This document shows positions 7,923 to 16,407 of a DNA stretch of 64,000 nt, piece by piece. Position 1 is the first letter of the stretch. Every line of letters begins with the position of its first letter. The notes beneath the pieces are model-generated. The model was not told where the DNA came from, made no database searches, and saw nothing but the letters and a program-made list of their open reading frames with translations. The stretch comes from Rugamonas rubra. GTDB lineage: Bacteria > Pseudomonadota > Gammaproteobacteria > Burkholderiales > Burkholderiaceae_D. The stretch spans positions 186,001 to 250,000 of the forward strand of contig NZ_FOTW01000011.1 in assembly GCF_900114705.1 (NCBI RefSeq). Reading direction: 5' to 3'. The position numbers and the translations under genes are program-made.

Positions 7923-9154
7923 GCCGCCGCGTCGTCGTCACCGGCATGGCCGGCATCAGCCCGATCGGCAACGACTGGCCGGCCATCCGCGCCCGCCTGG
8001 TCGAGCGCCGCAACGCCGTGGTGCGCATGGCCGAATGGGCCGACTACGAGGGCCTCAACACCCAGCTGGGCGCGCCGGCCGCGCCGTTCGAGCTCACCGA
8101 GCGCTACCACCGCAAGGCGGTGCGCAGCATGGGCCGCGTCGCGCTCATGGCCACCCGCGCCAGCGAGCTGGCGCTGCAGGACGCCGGCCTGCTCGAGCAT
8201 CCCCTGCTCAAGAGCGGCGACATGGGCGTCTCCTTCGGCTCCTCGGCCGGCACGCCGAGCGCCATCGGCGACTTCGGCCGCATGATGGAGGAGCGAACCA
8301 CCAAGGGCATCAACGCCACCACCTACATCAAGATGATGGCGCACACGGCGCCGGTCAACATCGGCGTGTTCTTCGGCCTGACCGGGCGCGTCATCACCAC
8401 CTCGAGCGCCTGCACCTCGGGCAGCCAGGGCATCGGCTACGCCTACGAGGCGATCCGTGGCGGCAAGCAGACGGCGATGGTGGCCGGCGGCGCCGAGGAG
8501 CTGTGCGCCACCGAGGCGGCGGTGTTCGACACCCTGTTCGCCACCAGCACCCGCAACGACGCCGGCCACACCACGCCGCGCCCCTTCGACGGCGGCCGCG
8601 ACGGCCTGGTCATCGGCGAGGGCGCCGGCTGCCTGATCCTGGAGGAGTACGCCCATGCCCAGGCGCGCGGCGCCGCCGTCCACGCCGAGCTGGTTGGCTT
8701 CGGCACCAACAGCGACGGCTGCCACGTCACCCAGCCGAACGCGGCGACCATGCAGACGGCCATGCTGCTGGCGCTGGCCGACGCCGGCCTGCGGCCGGCC
8801 GACATCGGCTACGTCAACGCCCACGGCACCGGCACCCAGCAGGGCGACATCGCCGAGTCGCAGGCCACGCTGGCGGTGTTCGGCGGCGCCACGCCGATCA
8901 GCTCCCTGAAAAGCTACATGGGCCACACGCTGGGCGCCTGCGGCGCGCTGGAGGCCTGGATCAGCATCGAGATGATGCGCGACGGCTGGTTCGCGCCGAC
9001 CGTCAACCTGGACCAGGTCGACCCGCAGTGCGCGCCGCTCGACTACATCACCGGCGCCGGCCGCGAACTGCAGTGCGAGTATGTGATGTCGAACAATTTC
9101 GCCTTCGGCGGCATCAACACCTCGCTGATTTTCAAGCGTTGGCGCGGGGTGTAG
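7919..9154 (+). CDS. Beta-ketoacyl-ACP synthase, KAS II type (second ketosynthase of the aryl-polyene cluster)
   Basis: A 411-residue FabF-type ketosynthase. Cys165 is in SSACTSGSQG, the first histidine in NAHGTGTQQGD and the second in YMGHTLGACGA, so all three catalytic residues are kept. The N-terminal RRVVVTGMAGISPIG is typical of the family. With the 5450-6643 enzyme this gives two active-looking ketosynthases, as expected for initiation and elongation of an aryl-polyene. It overlaps fabG by ATGA and is the last tightly coupled gene; a 51-nt gap follows. Confidence 0.9.
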   Translation: MSRRVVVTGMAGISPIGNDWPAIRARLVERRNAVVRMAEWADYEGLNTQLGAPAAPFELTERYHRKAVRSMGRVALMATRASELALQDAGLLEHPLLKSGDMGVSFGSSAGTPSAIGDFGRMMEERTTKGINATTYIKMMAHTAPVNIGVFFGLTGRVITTSSACTSGSQGIGYAYEAIRGGKQTAMVAGGAEELCATEAAVFDTLFATSTRNDAGHTTPRPFDGGRDGLVIGEGAGCLILEEYAHAQARGAAVHAELVGFGTNSDGCHVTQPNAATMQTAMLLALADAGLRPADIGYVNAHGTGTQQGDIAESQATLAVFGGATPISSLKSYMGHTLGACGALEAWISIEMMRDGWFAPTVNLDQVDPQCAPLDYITGAGRELQCEYVMSNNFAFGGINTSLIFKRWRGV

Positions 9155-9205
9155 CGCAAGAAGTGTGGCACAGTGCATAATGTTCGCTAAACGATAAGGA
9201 CTGAC

Positions 9206-9652
9206 ATGAATAAATTGATTTCCAGCGCCATTCTGGCCGGCGCCGCGCTGGCCGGCGCCCTGCCGGCGCAGGCCGCCGACACCGTGTTGATGATGCCGAT
9301 CGCCGCCGCCATGGCCGCCAACGACGCCCAGTCGCGCCTGGGCGACTCGGTCAAGTTCTACTTCGCCGACCAGCCGACGCCGCCGGTGGCCAGCAAGATC
9401 ACCAGCGACAAGACCAGCCTGCGCACCAACGGCTTCGGCAAGTCGGCCGACAAGTCCTGCAACTGGGTGTTCTTGTCGGCCATGTTGGCGCTGCAGAAGC
9501 GCGCCCACGAGGTCGGCGCCGACGCGGTGGTCAACATCGTCAGCAACTACAAGGAGAAGGTGGTGGCCAGCCAGACCGAGTTCGAGTGCCACGACGGCGC
9601 CATCATGTCCGGAGTCGCGCTGAAGGGCGACTTCGTTAAGTTGGCCAAGTAA
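9206..9652 (+). CDS. Small secreted protein of unknown function linked to the aryl-polyene cluster
   Basis: A 148-residue protein with a clean Sec signal peptide (cleavage near AQA-AD, residue 24). A good ribosome-binding site (AAGGA) lies 7 nt before the ATG. The C-terminal half contains KRAHEVGADAVVNIVSNYK, which recalls the GA-DA-V-N segment of YbjQ-like and related small envelope proteins. Two cysteines (SCNW and FECHD) could form a disulfide. Similar small proteins near APE clusters tend to carry misleading names such as excinuclease ATPase subunit; no such activity is supported by this sequence. Confidence 0.7.
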   Translation: MNKLISSAILAGAALAGALPAQAADTVLMMPIAAAMAANDAQSRLGDSVKFYFADQPTPPVASKITSDKTSLRTNGFGKSADKSCNWVFLSAMLALQKRAHEVGADAVVNIVSNYKEKVVASQTEFECHDGAIMSGVALKGDFVKLAK

Positions 9653-9657
9653 GCCAG

Positions 9658-10284
9658 ATGAGCGCACAAGCGCTGCTTTGGCTGGCCGACAGCGCCAGCG
9701 TCGACGACGCCGCCCTGGCCAAGGGACTGGCCTGGCTCAGCGCCGGCGAGGCGGCGCGCCACCGCGGCTTCGTCCGGCCGCACCGCCAGCGCCAGTTCCT
9801 GATCGGCCGCACGCTGCTCAGGATGGCCCTGGCCGAGGTGCTCGGCTGCGCCCCCGAGTCGCTGCTGTTCGAGCAGCTGGCCGGCCGCGCGCCGCGGCTG
9901 CTCAAGCCGGGCGCCGCCAAGAACGGCGCGGCGCCGGGTTTCAGCATTTCGCACAGCGGCCAATGGGTCGCCTGCGCGGTCAGCGCCGACACCGCGCTGG
10001 GCCTCGACATCGAGGTGCCCGACCCGGCCCGCGACCTCGAGGCGCTGGCCGAACACGCCTTCGACGACGCCACCCGCGCCCGCTGGCGCGCCGCCGCGCC
10101 GGAGCGGCAGCTGGCGCTGTTCTACCGCCTGTGGAGCGAGCAGGAGGCGCGCATCAAGCTGGGCCCGGCGCCGGGCGACCCGGCGCCCAGCTGCGTCGTC
10201 CTGCCGCATCCGCTGTTGTCGGTGGTGCTGTGCAGCGCGCGGCCGCTGGCCGACATGCCGACCATCGAGCTGGTCACCCTGTAG
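9658..10284 (+). CDS. 4'-phosphopantetheinyl transferase (Sfp type)
   Basis: A 208-residue Sfp/AcpT-family enzyme that would attach 4'-phosphopantetheine to the acyl carrier proteins of the cluster. The Mg-binding pair is in GLDIEVPD (Asp117, Glu119). The third conserved motif is LWSEQEARIKLG, where the usual Lys of W-S-x-K-E-A is Gln; the following Glu and Lys are kept. A GRTLLRMAL helix near residue 45 is typical. It starts 5 nt after the preceding stop. Its own carrier proteins are not in the window and should lie upstream. Confidence 0.88.
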   Translation: MSAQALLWLADSASVDDAALAKGLAWLSAGEAARHRGFVRPHRQRQFLIGRTLLRMALAEVLGCAPESLLFEQLAGRAPRLLKPGAAKNGAAPGFSISHSGQWVACAVSADTALGLDIEVPDPARDLEALAEHAFDDATRARWRAAAPERQLALFYRLWSEQEARIKLGPAPGDPAPSCVVLPHPLLSVVLCSARPLADMPTIELVTL

Positions 10285-10436
10285 CGCGCCGGCGCCGTCG
10301 AGCCGGCGCCGCTCGCCCTTCCCGATCTGTCGAAGTGCCATAAAATAGTGCGCAAAGGCATTAAATATGGCATAGTGGCAATATCCGCTGGGCAACATTT
10401 CACAGGCTTGCCCGTGTTTTGCGGTCGCCGTCCCAC

Positions 10437-10463
10437 CGCCGGGTTTGTCGCCCGGCGTTTTTA
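10437..10463 (+). terminator. Intrinsic terminator-like hairpin before the 10501 lipoprotein gene
   Basis: CGCCGGG (10437-10443) pairs with CCCGGCG (10451-10457) across a seven-base loop and is followed by TTTTTAT. It lies 153 nt after the phosphopantetheinyl transferase and only 38 nt before the next start. It can end the upstream operon, or attenuate a transcript that starts in the AT-richer stretch 10340-10400. Confidence 0.6.
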
Positions 10464-10500
10464 TGCCGCACACTAAAAAATCAACAAGGGAAGAATCAAG

Positions 10501-11088
10501 ATGAACCAAGCATTCAAACATATCCTGCTCGTCGCCGGTTTGCTGGGCCTGGCCCTGCTGCAGGGTTGCGCCACCAAGATCAAGGCGTCGAGCACCCAGA
10601 ACCCGCCGCCGGCCGAGGCCTTCGCCTCCTACGGCCGCATCGAGTTGAAGTCGGCGGTGTTCCGCGACGGCTACCGTGGCGACCAGTCGGGCCTGGCCAA
10701 GATCGACGCCAACATCAAGCTGGACCTGGCCGCCTCGCTGGAAAGCTGGAACAACAAGCCGGCCAACGGCCGCACCCTGGTGATCGAGCCGGTGGTCGAG
10801 GAGTTGGCCTTCAAGCACGGCGCCAAGCGCGTGCTGCTCGGGCCCCTGGCCGGCAGCTCGGGCGTGCTGATGCGCGTGACCTTCCGCGACCAGCGCGGCA
10901 ACGTGGTCGCCACGCCGGAGTTCTTCCAGCGCGCCGACGCGATGGCGGCCGGCTTCCTGTTCGGCGTGCACGACAACCTGATGTTGACCCGCATCTCCAA
11001 CCTGGCCAGCGGCTACGTCATCGCCAACTATGAACAAAGCGTTGGCGGCCCCACCGGCGCCGACGACAAGGCCGTCAAGCTCAAGTAA
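10501..11088 (+). CDS. DUF4410-like outer-membrane lipoprotein
   Basis: A 195-residue lipoprotein: signal MNQAFKHILLVAGLLGLALLQG, then the lipobox Cys (LLQGC) near residue 23. The mature part has a beta-alpha pattern (RTLVIEPVVEELAFKHGAKRVLLGPLAG...VRVTFRDQRGNVVATPEFF) that fits small DUF4410-like lipoproteins. The ribosome-binding site AAGGGAAG precedes the ATG. It stands alone behind a terminator-like hairpin, so it is probably transcribed separately from the polyene operon. The function is unknown. Confidence 0.6.
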   Translation: MNQAFKHILLVAGLLGLALLQGCATKIKASSTQNPPPAEAFASYGRIELKSAVFRDGYRGDQSGLAKIDANIKLDLAASLESWNNKPANGRTLVIEPVVEELAFKHGAKRVLLGPLAGSSGVLMRVTFRDQRGNVVATPEFFQRADAMAAGFLFGVHDNLMLTRISNLASGYVIANYEQSVGGPTGADDKAVKLK

Positions 11089-11115
11089 ACGCCACTTGGC
11101 GCGGGCCGCGCCCGC

Positions 11116-12096
11116 CTACTGCCACAGCCAGTTCCACAGGCCGGGCAGGGGCGGGCGCAGCTCGCCGGCGCGCACGGTGCTGGCCAGCGCGGCCCGCTCC
11201 AGTGCGTCGCGCTGGTCGTAGAAGGGCTTGGCGGCGAGCGGCATGCCCAGTTCGCGCGCCACGTCGAGCAGAATCTCCAGATATTCGGCGAGGTGGCGCG
11301 CGGTGTAGCCGTTGACGTCGTGGAAGGTGACCACCACCGGCGTGCTGCCGTCCACCACGGCCATGGAACCGGCGGCCCAGCGCTGGCGCGTCTCGGCCAG
11401 CCGGGCCAGCATGTTGGCGCGCTTGTGCCAGCTGAAGTTGATGCCGTAGATCTTGCCGTCGTTGGCGTTCAGGTCGGTCAGCAGCATCTGCATGCCGTGC
11501 CGGTGGTAGGCCGCCAGCGTGTCGGCGTCGTAGGCCCAGAACGGCGGCCGCACCAGCGTCGGCGCGCGCCCGGTCAGGCCGGCCAGGTCGTCGACGCCGC
11601 GTTGCAGCGTTTCCTCCAGCTCGGCCGGGCCCATGAAGCGGTGGTTGGCGTGCAACAGCGTGGCGCTGTGGAAGGCCACCAGGTGGCCGTCGGCGTGCTC
11701 GCGGCGGATCAACTGGCGGCCGATGTCGGTGCCGCCGCCGTGCCAGGCCCGCGTCTGCGTGAAGAACACCGCCTTGATGTCGTCCTGGTAGGCGTTGTGC
11801 GCCAGCGTGGCCAGCACGCGCTCGGTCGGGTTGTCGCTGGCGGCGGCGCTGGGGCCGTCGTCGAAGGTGAGCAGGAATCGGATCGGCGCCGCCGCGCCCG
11901 GCGCCGCCGCGCTCTCGGCCACGGCCGGCGCGCCGTCCGGCTCGGCGCTCGCTTGCGAGCAGGCGCTGGGCGCGGCGTTCAATAGCAGGGCCAACAGGCT
12001 GGCCTGCAGGCAGGCGCGCAGGGTGGAGCTGGGCGGCGCGGAAGGGTGGGGGCGGGTCGACACGGTGGCGGGCAACTTACGATTTGCGAGCCGCAT
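11116..12096 (-). CDS. Polysaccharide deacetylase (NodB/CE4 family), exported
   Basis: About 326 residues from the ATG at 12096; an in-frame ATG at 12159 is also possible and neither has a clear Shine-Dalgarno. A hydrophobic segment (ACLQASLLALLLNAAPSAC) ends in a possible lipobox Cys. NodB motif 1 is plain (LTFDDG, metal and catalytic Asp). Motif 2 is unusual: FHSATLLHANH has its histidines further apart than the usual HSxxH. Motif 3 is VRPPFWAYD. It would remove acetyl groups from a polysaccharide or peptidoglycan in the periplasm. It is encoded opposite to its neighbours. Confidence 0.8.
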   Translation of the reverse strand: MRLANRKLPATVSTRPHPSAPPSSTLRACLQASLLALLLNAAPSACSQASAEPDGAPAVAESAAAPGAAAPIRFLLTFDDGPSAAASDNPTERVLATLAHNAYQDDIKAVFFTQTRAWHGGGTDIGRQLIRREHADGHLVAFHSATLLHANHRFMGPAELEETLQRGVDDLAGLTGRAPTLVRPPFWAYDADTLAAYHRHGMQMLLTDLNANDGKIYGINFSWHKRANMLARLAETRQRWAAGSMAVVDGSTPVVVTFHDVNGYTARHLAEYLEILLDVARELGMPLAAKPFYDQRDALERAALASTVRAGELRPPLPGLWNWLWQ

Positions 12097-12277
12097 TGTA
12101 GCGGTTTTACAGCGGCCGCGCTCGCCACGCGCACGGCCGCAAGCCTTGCCCAGCCTCATTTTTTGTGAAATCCATAACTACTTGCTGGCCAGGAATTATA
12201 ATGGCGTCCAGCAGCGATTTACCTTCCCCCAACGCGCGTCGTTGGCGGCGAATTTCAGCCATTTATAAGAAGAACCT

Positions 12278-13006
12278 ATGAGCGCCAATTTCGACTCCAT
12301 GCCGCAGCCGGCCGAACCCCATGTGCCGGAGACCGCGTTCGGCAAGTGGTTCCTGCGCACCAACACCTGGACCGTCCACGTGCTCGAGCGCGCCATCGCC
12401 GACCTGCAACGCCTGATGCCGGCCGACGCCGTCCGCCATGCCGTGGTGGCCGACGTCGGCTGCGGCTACGGCCGCTCGCTGCACAAGCTGCAGCAGCGCT
12501 TCGCGCCCGAGCGCCTGATCGCCATGGACATCGACCCGGAGATGCTGCGCGCCGCGGCCGCCGAGATGGCCGGCCTGGGCCTGGCCGCCGAGTACATCTG
12601 CTGCTCGAGCTCCAACATCGCCCTGCCGGACGACTCGGTCGACCTGTTGTTCTGCCACCAGACCTTCCACCACCTGATCGACCAGGAGCGCGCCATCGCC
12701 GAGTTCCACCGCGTGCTCAAGCCGGGCGGCGTGCTGCTGTTCGCCGAGTCGACCCGCCGCTACATCCACTCCTGGATCATCCGCCTGCTGTTCCGCCATC
12801 CGATGGAGGTGCAGAAGACGGCGCCGGAATACCTGGCCATGGTGCGCGCCGCCGGCTTCGCCGTGCCCGACGCCGCCGTCTCCTACCCCTTCCTGTGGTG
12901 GAGCCGGGAGGACCTGGGTGTGCTCGAGACGGTGCTGCGCATCAAGCCGGCGGCCCGGCGCGAGGAGACGCTGATCAACCTGGTGGCCAGAAAACCGCTG
13001 GCCTGA
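12278..13006 (+). CDS. Class I SAM-dependent methyltransferase
   Basis: A 242-residue Rossmann-fold methyltransferase (type 11). Motif I is VADVGCGYGRSL (about residues 64-75), the acidic residue after strand 2 is in AMDIDPEM, and motif IV reads DLLFCHQTFHHL, followed by LKPGGVLLFAE. Similar methyltransferases accompany aryl-polyene clusters, where they may methylate the aryl head group; that link is inferred from proximity, because the gene is separated from the main operon. AAGAAG precedes the ATG. No signal peptide; cytoplasmic. Confidence 0.82.
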   Translation: MSANFDSMPQPAEPHVPETAFGKWFLRTNTWTVHVLERAIADLQRLMPADAVRHAVVADVGCGYGRSLHKLQQRFAPERLIAMDIDPEMLRAAAAEMAGLGLAAEYICCSSSNIALPDDSVDLLFCHQTFHHLIDQERAIAEFHRVLKPGGVLLFAESTRRYIHSWIIRLLFRHPMEVQKTAPEYLAMVRAAGFAVPDAAVSYPFLWWSREDLGVLETVLRIKPAARREETLINLVARKPLA

Positions 13007-13053
13007 GCCGGCCGCCGGGCGCGCTTCAACGCGAAATGCCGGCTGCGTACGTC

Positions 13054-13092
13054 GAGGGTCAGCCCCTAGGGTCCGGCCCTGGCTGACCCTGG
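13054..13092. repeat. Degenerate copy of a dispersed GGGTCAG palindrome
   Basis: GAGGGTCAGCCC... and ...GGCTGACCCTGG form an interrupted inverted repeat. Its arms match the GGGTCAGACCC motif seen in near-perfect form at 16141-16170 and 22230-22257. All three copies lie in intergenic DNA. Confidence 0.55.
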
Positions 13093-13259
13093 CTCCGCGT
13101 CCTTGGGCGGCGGCCCGACTCGCGTTATACTGCGACCAATAGTATTCGAAAGGCAATGCGGCGCGCCCCGATTGACGCGCCGCAAGCGCCGCCGCGCCGT
13201 CCTTGTGGCCGGCGGCGCGATGCAGTATGTTTCAATCCTTTCCACATTTTCCCGCCGAC

Positions 13260-15146
13260 ATGAGCCATCCGAACCAGTTTTCCCTGTTGTCGCAGCGCCG
13301 CTTCGCGCCCTTCTTCTGGACCCAGTTCCTCGGCGCCTTCAACGACAACCTGTTCAAGACCGCCTTGATGGTGATCCTGACCTACGACGCGCTGAGCTGG
13401 ACCACGCTGTCGCCGTCGCTGGTGACCAACCTGATCCCCGGCCTGTTCATCCTGCCCTACGTGCTGTTCTCGGCCACCGCCGGCCAGTTCGCCGACAAAT
13501 ACGAGAAGGCCGGCCTGGCCCGCTTCGTCAAGTGGATGGAGCTGGCCATCATGCTGGCCGCCGGCGCCGGCTGGATGACGCACACGCTGTGGCTGCTGGT
13601 GGCCGCCGTGGTCGGCATGGGCGTGCACTCGACCCTGTTCGGCCCGGTCAAATACGCCTACCTGCCACAGCAGTTGTCGCCCGAGGAGCTGATCGGCGGC
13701 AACGGCGTGATCGAGATGGGCACCTTCGTCGGCATCCTGCTCGGCGAGATCCTCGGCGCCGTGCTGGTGCTGCACCAGCCCTACGGCATCGCCCTGGTGG
13801 CCGGCGCCACCGTGCTGACCGCGCTGCTCGGCCTGGCCGCCAGCTACCGCATCCCCTTGACGCCGGCGCCGGCGCCCGAGCTGAAGATCAGCCGCAACCC
13901 GCTGGCCGAGTCGATCCGCAACATCGCCTTCTCGCGCAAGAACAAGGTGGTCTTCCTGGCCATGCTGGGCAACTCCTGGTTCTGGTTCTACGGCGCGCTG
14001 ATCCTGGCCCAGTTCCCGGTCTACGCCAAGGACTACCTGCACGGCGACCACAGCGTGTTCGTCCTGCTGCTGACGGTGTTCTCGCTCGGCGTCGGCAGCG
14101 GCTCGCTGCTGTGCGAGCGCCTGTCCGGGCGCAAGGTGGAGATCGGCCTGGTGCCGTTCGGCTCGATCGGCCTGTCGCTGTTCGGCCTCGACCTGTACTT
14201 CGCCAGCCTGGGCTACCACAACACGGCGGCGGTCGACTTCGCCGGCCTGCTGGCCCAGCACGCCAGCTGGCGCATCCTGTTCGACGTGCTGATGATCGGC
14301 CTGTTCGGCGGCTTCTTCATCGTCCCCCTGTTCGCCCTGATCCAGACCCGCTGCGACCCGCAGCACATCTCGCGCACCATCGCCGGCATGAACATCCTCA
14401 ACGCCCTGTTCATGGTGGCGGCGGCCGGCGTCGCCATCGTGCTGCTGGGGCAGGGCTTCACGATCCCCCAGCTGTTCCTGGTCACCGCCGTGTTGAACGC
14501 CCTGGTGGCGCTGTACATCTTCTCGCTGGTGCCGGAATTCCTCATGCGCTTCCTCGCCTGGCTGTTGATCCACACCGTGCACCGCGTCAAGTGCATCGAC
14601 GCCGAGCGCATCCCGGCCGAGGGCGCGGCGGTGCTGGTGTGCAACCACGTCAGCTATGTCGACGCCATCGTCATCGGCGCCGCCAGCCCGCGCCCCATCC
14701 GCTTCGTCATGGACCACCGCATCTTCAAGCTGCCGCTGCTGGGCTGGATCTTCCGCACCGCCCGCGCCATCCCCATCGCGCCGGCCAAGGAGGACCCGTG
14801 GCTGATGGAGAAGGCCTATGTCGACATCGCCCAGGCGCTGCACGAGGGCGACCTGGTCTGCATCTTCCCCGAGGGCCGGCTGACCAGCACCGGCGAGCTC
14901 AACGAGTTCAAGGGCGGCATCGCCAAGATCGTCGCCCGCTCGCAGGTGCCGGTGATCCCGATGGCGCTGCGCGGCCTGTGGGGCCACCTGCTCAGCCGGG
15001 GCGCCGAGAACGTCTTCGAGCGCACCTTCCGCACCGGCTGGCGCTCGCGCCTGGCGCTGGCCGTCGGCCAGCCGGTGGCGCCGCAGGACGCCACGCCGGA
15101 GCGCCTGCGCGAGCAGGTGCTGGCGCTGCGCGGCGGCTGGAAATAG
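13260..15146 (+). CDS. LplT-like MFS transporter fused to a PlsC-type lysophospholipid acyltransferase
   Basis: A 628-residue fusion. Residues 1-430 or so form an MFS transporter of the LplT type (start QRRFAPFFWTQFLGAFNDN, about 12 hydrophobic helices). Residues about 440-628 are a 1-acylglycerol-phosphate acyltransferase with the HX4D motif NHVSYVDA, the FPEGRLT motif and GGIAKIVAR. Known Aas/LplT systems flip lysophosphatidylethanolamine inward and re-acylate it; longer fusions also carry an AMP-ligase domain, absent here. ATG 13260 gives the normal LplT N-terminus; in-frame upstream codons have no better ribosome site. Likely role is phospholipid repair at the inner membrane. Confidence 0.88.
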   Translation: MSHPNQFSLLSQRRFAPFFWTQFLGAFNDNLFKTALMVILTYDALSWTTLSPSLVTNLIPGLFILPYVLFSATAGQFADKYEKAGLARFVKWMELAIMLAAGAGWMTHTLWLLVAAVVGMGVHSTLFGPVKYAYLPQQLSPEELIGGNGVIEMGTFVGILLGEILGAVLVLHQPYGIALVAGATVLTALLGLAASYRIPLTPAPAPELKISRNPLAESIRNIAFSRKNKVVFLAMLGNSWFWFYGALILAQFPVYAKDYLHGDHSVFVLLLTVFSLGVGSGSLLCERLSGRKVEIGLVPFGSIGLSLFGLDLYFASLGYHNTAAVDFAGLLAQHASWRILFDVLMIGLFGGFFIVPLFALIQTRCDPQHISRTIAGMNILNALFMVAAAGVAIVLLGQGFTIPQLFLVTAVLNALVALYIFSLVPEFLMRFLAWLLIHTVHRVKCIDAERIPAEGAAVLVCNHVSYVDAIVIGAASPRPIRFVMDHRIFKLPLLGWIFRTARAIPIAPAKEDPWLMEKAYVDIAQALHEGDLVCIFPEGRLTSTGELNEFKGGIAKIVARSQVPVIPMALRGLWGHLLSRGAENVFERTFRTGWRSRLALAVGQPVAPQDATPERLREQVLALRGGWK

Positions 15147-15253
15147 CCCCGTCTCGGACGACTTGTCCATACAACTTTGGTTAAAGTTTGTAACTTACCA
15201 CTGCTTACAATCTTGATTTTCAATTAGGCAATGTTTCTTTAAACTTCACTTTG

Positions 15254-15275
15254 TCCCCGCCGTGCGAACGGCGGG
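15254..15275 (+). promoter_or_regulatory. Stable GC hairpin with GCGA tetraloop in the leader of the 15335 gene
   Basis: CCCCGCCGT (15254-15262) and ACGGCGGGG (15267-15275) pair perfectly around a GNRA-type GCGA loop. No T-run follows, so this is not a simple terminator. It lies 59 nt before the GTG start and may be a leader structure or a stabilising 3' end of the upstream transcript. Confidence 0.45.
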
Positions 15276-15334
15276 GCAGGGTGCGGTGCCGCTGCGCGGG
15301 CCGCCTTGATCCGATCTTTCTTGGAGGAATCAAC

Positions 15335-16093
15335 GTGCGACATAAGAACATCATTGCGGCCGGTCTGGGCCTGGCCGGCTTGCTGGCGCTGGGCGCCTGC
15401 GGCGGCGACAGCAGCAGCAGCCCGAGCGCCAAGCAGCCGCAGGGCTTGCCGCTGGCGCCACCACCACCGAGCGGTTTCACGCTGGCGGTCGACTTCAACC
15501 AAGGCATTGCCGGCTGGACCGGCGGCACCGCCGACTATACCGTCAACACCAAGCCGACCGAGGTCAAGTTCGCCTTCCAGCCCATGCCGGCCCCGCTCAG
15601 CGGCAACGGCTACTTCATCGGCGCCCACAACAACAGCGACGACGTGCTGGTCTACGTGAAGAAGCAGTTCGGCGGCTTCGCCCCGTCGACCAAGTACAAG
15701 CTGAACTTCGAACTGCGCTTCGCCAGCGACATCGCCTCCGGCTGCTACGGCGTGGGCGGCTCGCCCGGCGACGCGGTGCACATGCTGGCCGTCGCCAGCC
15801 CGATCGAGCCGCTCACCGAACTGCAAGGCGCCGAGGACTACCGCCTCAACATCGAGCGCGGCAACCAGGCCGCCAACGGCCAGTTCGGCCGGGTGCTCGG
15901 CACGCTGGGCAACGGCACCACCGACTGCCACGTGCGCACCTATGTGTCGAAGGCGGTCAAGTCGGCCGAGGCGATGGAGGTGCAGAGCGACGCCCAGGGC
16001 AAGTTGTGGGTCTTGTTCGGCATGGACTCCGGCTTCGAGGCCAGCGGCCACGCCATCCTGCAGAACGCCAGCGTGACCGCCACGCCGCTGTAA
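15335..16093 (+). CDS. Secreted lipoprotein of unknown function
   Basis: A 252-residue lipoprotein. A GTG start is chosen because GGAGG lies 7 nt upstream and the resulting signal (MRHKNIIAAGLGLAGLLALG, then Cys22 in ALGAC) is ideal. A Ser-rich linker follows (GGDSSSSPSA). The mature domain is beta-rich (FTLAVDFNQGIAGWTGGTADY) and resembles a jelly-roll or carbohydrate-binding fold, but no catalytic motif is evident. Two later cysteines (SGCYG and TDCHV) may pair. No recognised family. It is monocistronic by spacing. Confidence 0.65.
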   Translation: MRHKNIIAAGLGLAGLLALGACGGDSSSSPSAKQPQGLPLAPPPPSGFTLAVDFNQGIAGWTGGTADYTVNTKPTEVKFAFQPMPAPLSGNGYFIGAHNNSDDVLVYVKKQFGGFAPSTKYKLNFELRFASDIASGCYGVGGSPGDAVHMLAVASPIEPLTELQGAEDYRLNIERGNQAANGQFGRVLGTLGNGTTDCHVRTYVSKAVKSAEAMEVQSDAQGKLWVLFGMDSGFEASGHAILQNASVTATPL

Positions 16094-16140
16094 GGCGGTC
16101 AGCGGCGTTCCTTCACCCCGCACCCCGATCCGCCACGGTC

Positions 16141-16170
16141 GGGGTCAGACCCCGGTTGGGGTCTGACCCC
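16141..16170. repeat. Perfect GGGGTCAGACCCC inverted-repeat element
   Basis: GGGGTCAGACCCC (16141-16153), a GGTT spacer, then GGGGTCTGACCCC (16158-16170), the exact reverse complement. It is intergenic, 47 nt after the lipoprotein stop. A second near-identical element lies at 22230-22257 and a degenerate one at 13054-13092. It could act as a bidirectional terminator or be a REP-like dispersed repeat. Confidence 0.8.
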
Positions 16171-16319
16171 TTGCCTGCGGGGTTATGCCTGCGTCCCACC
16201 AAGCCACCAAGCCACCACCTCGTGGATGAAGCAGTTTTTCTCTTCGATATCCCCCTGGTTTCTCTCTATGAACGGGGGCACCAGGACGTTTTCCGATCCG
16301 TATCCGCCTAAAAAGTTGC

Positions 16320-16353
16320 TTGACTTAATTAGAATGATCGTTCATTCTATGAT
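16320..16353 (+). promoter_or_regulatory. Promoter with perfect palindromic operator for the RND efflux operon
   Basis: A perfect inverted repeat AGAATGA-TCGT-TCATTCT occupies 16331-16348. It sits between TTGACT (16320-16325, -35 like) and a TTCTAT/TATGAT stretch (16345-16353, -10 like). A palindrome of this size over the promoter is typical of TetR/AcrR repressors; the likely repressor is the TetR protein encoded at 22413-23024. The transcript would start near 16360, about 50 nt before the adaptor gene. Confidence 0.65.
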
Positions 16354-16407
16354 CCATGTCATTTTGCCGGCCCTGTTTGCCGCGCCAACTTTTTCAGAAA
16401 GTCTACG

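Larger units (their letters stand above)
16094..16407. other. 314-bp intergenic region with palindromic repeat and efflux operon promoter
   Basis: The left part holds the dispersed GGGGTCAGACCCC palindrome (16141-16170). The right part (16230-16400) is AT-richer and holds the promoter and operator of the efflux operon. No convincing gene was seen; short open frames here have no ribosome-binding site. Confidence 0.7.

Noticed and set aside
9206..9652. Excinuclease ATPase subunit, a name such proteins may carry by propagated annotation
   Set aside because: The protein is 148 residues with a signal peptide and has no Walker motif or zinc finger of UvrA.
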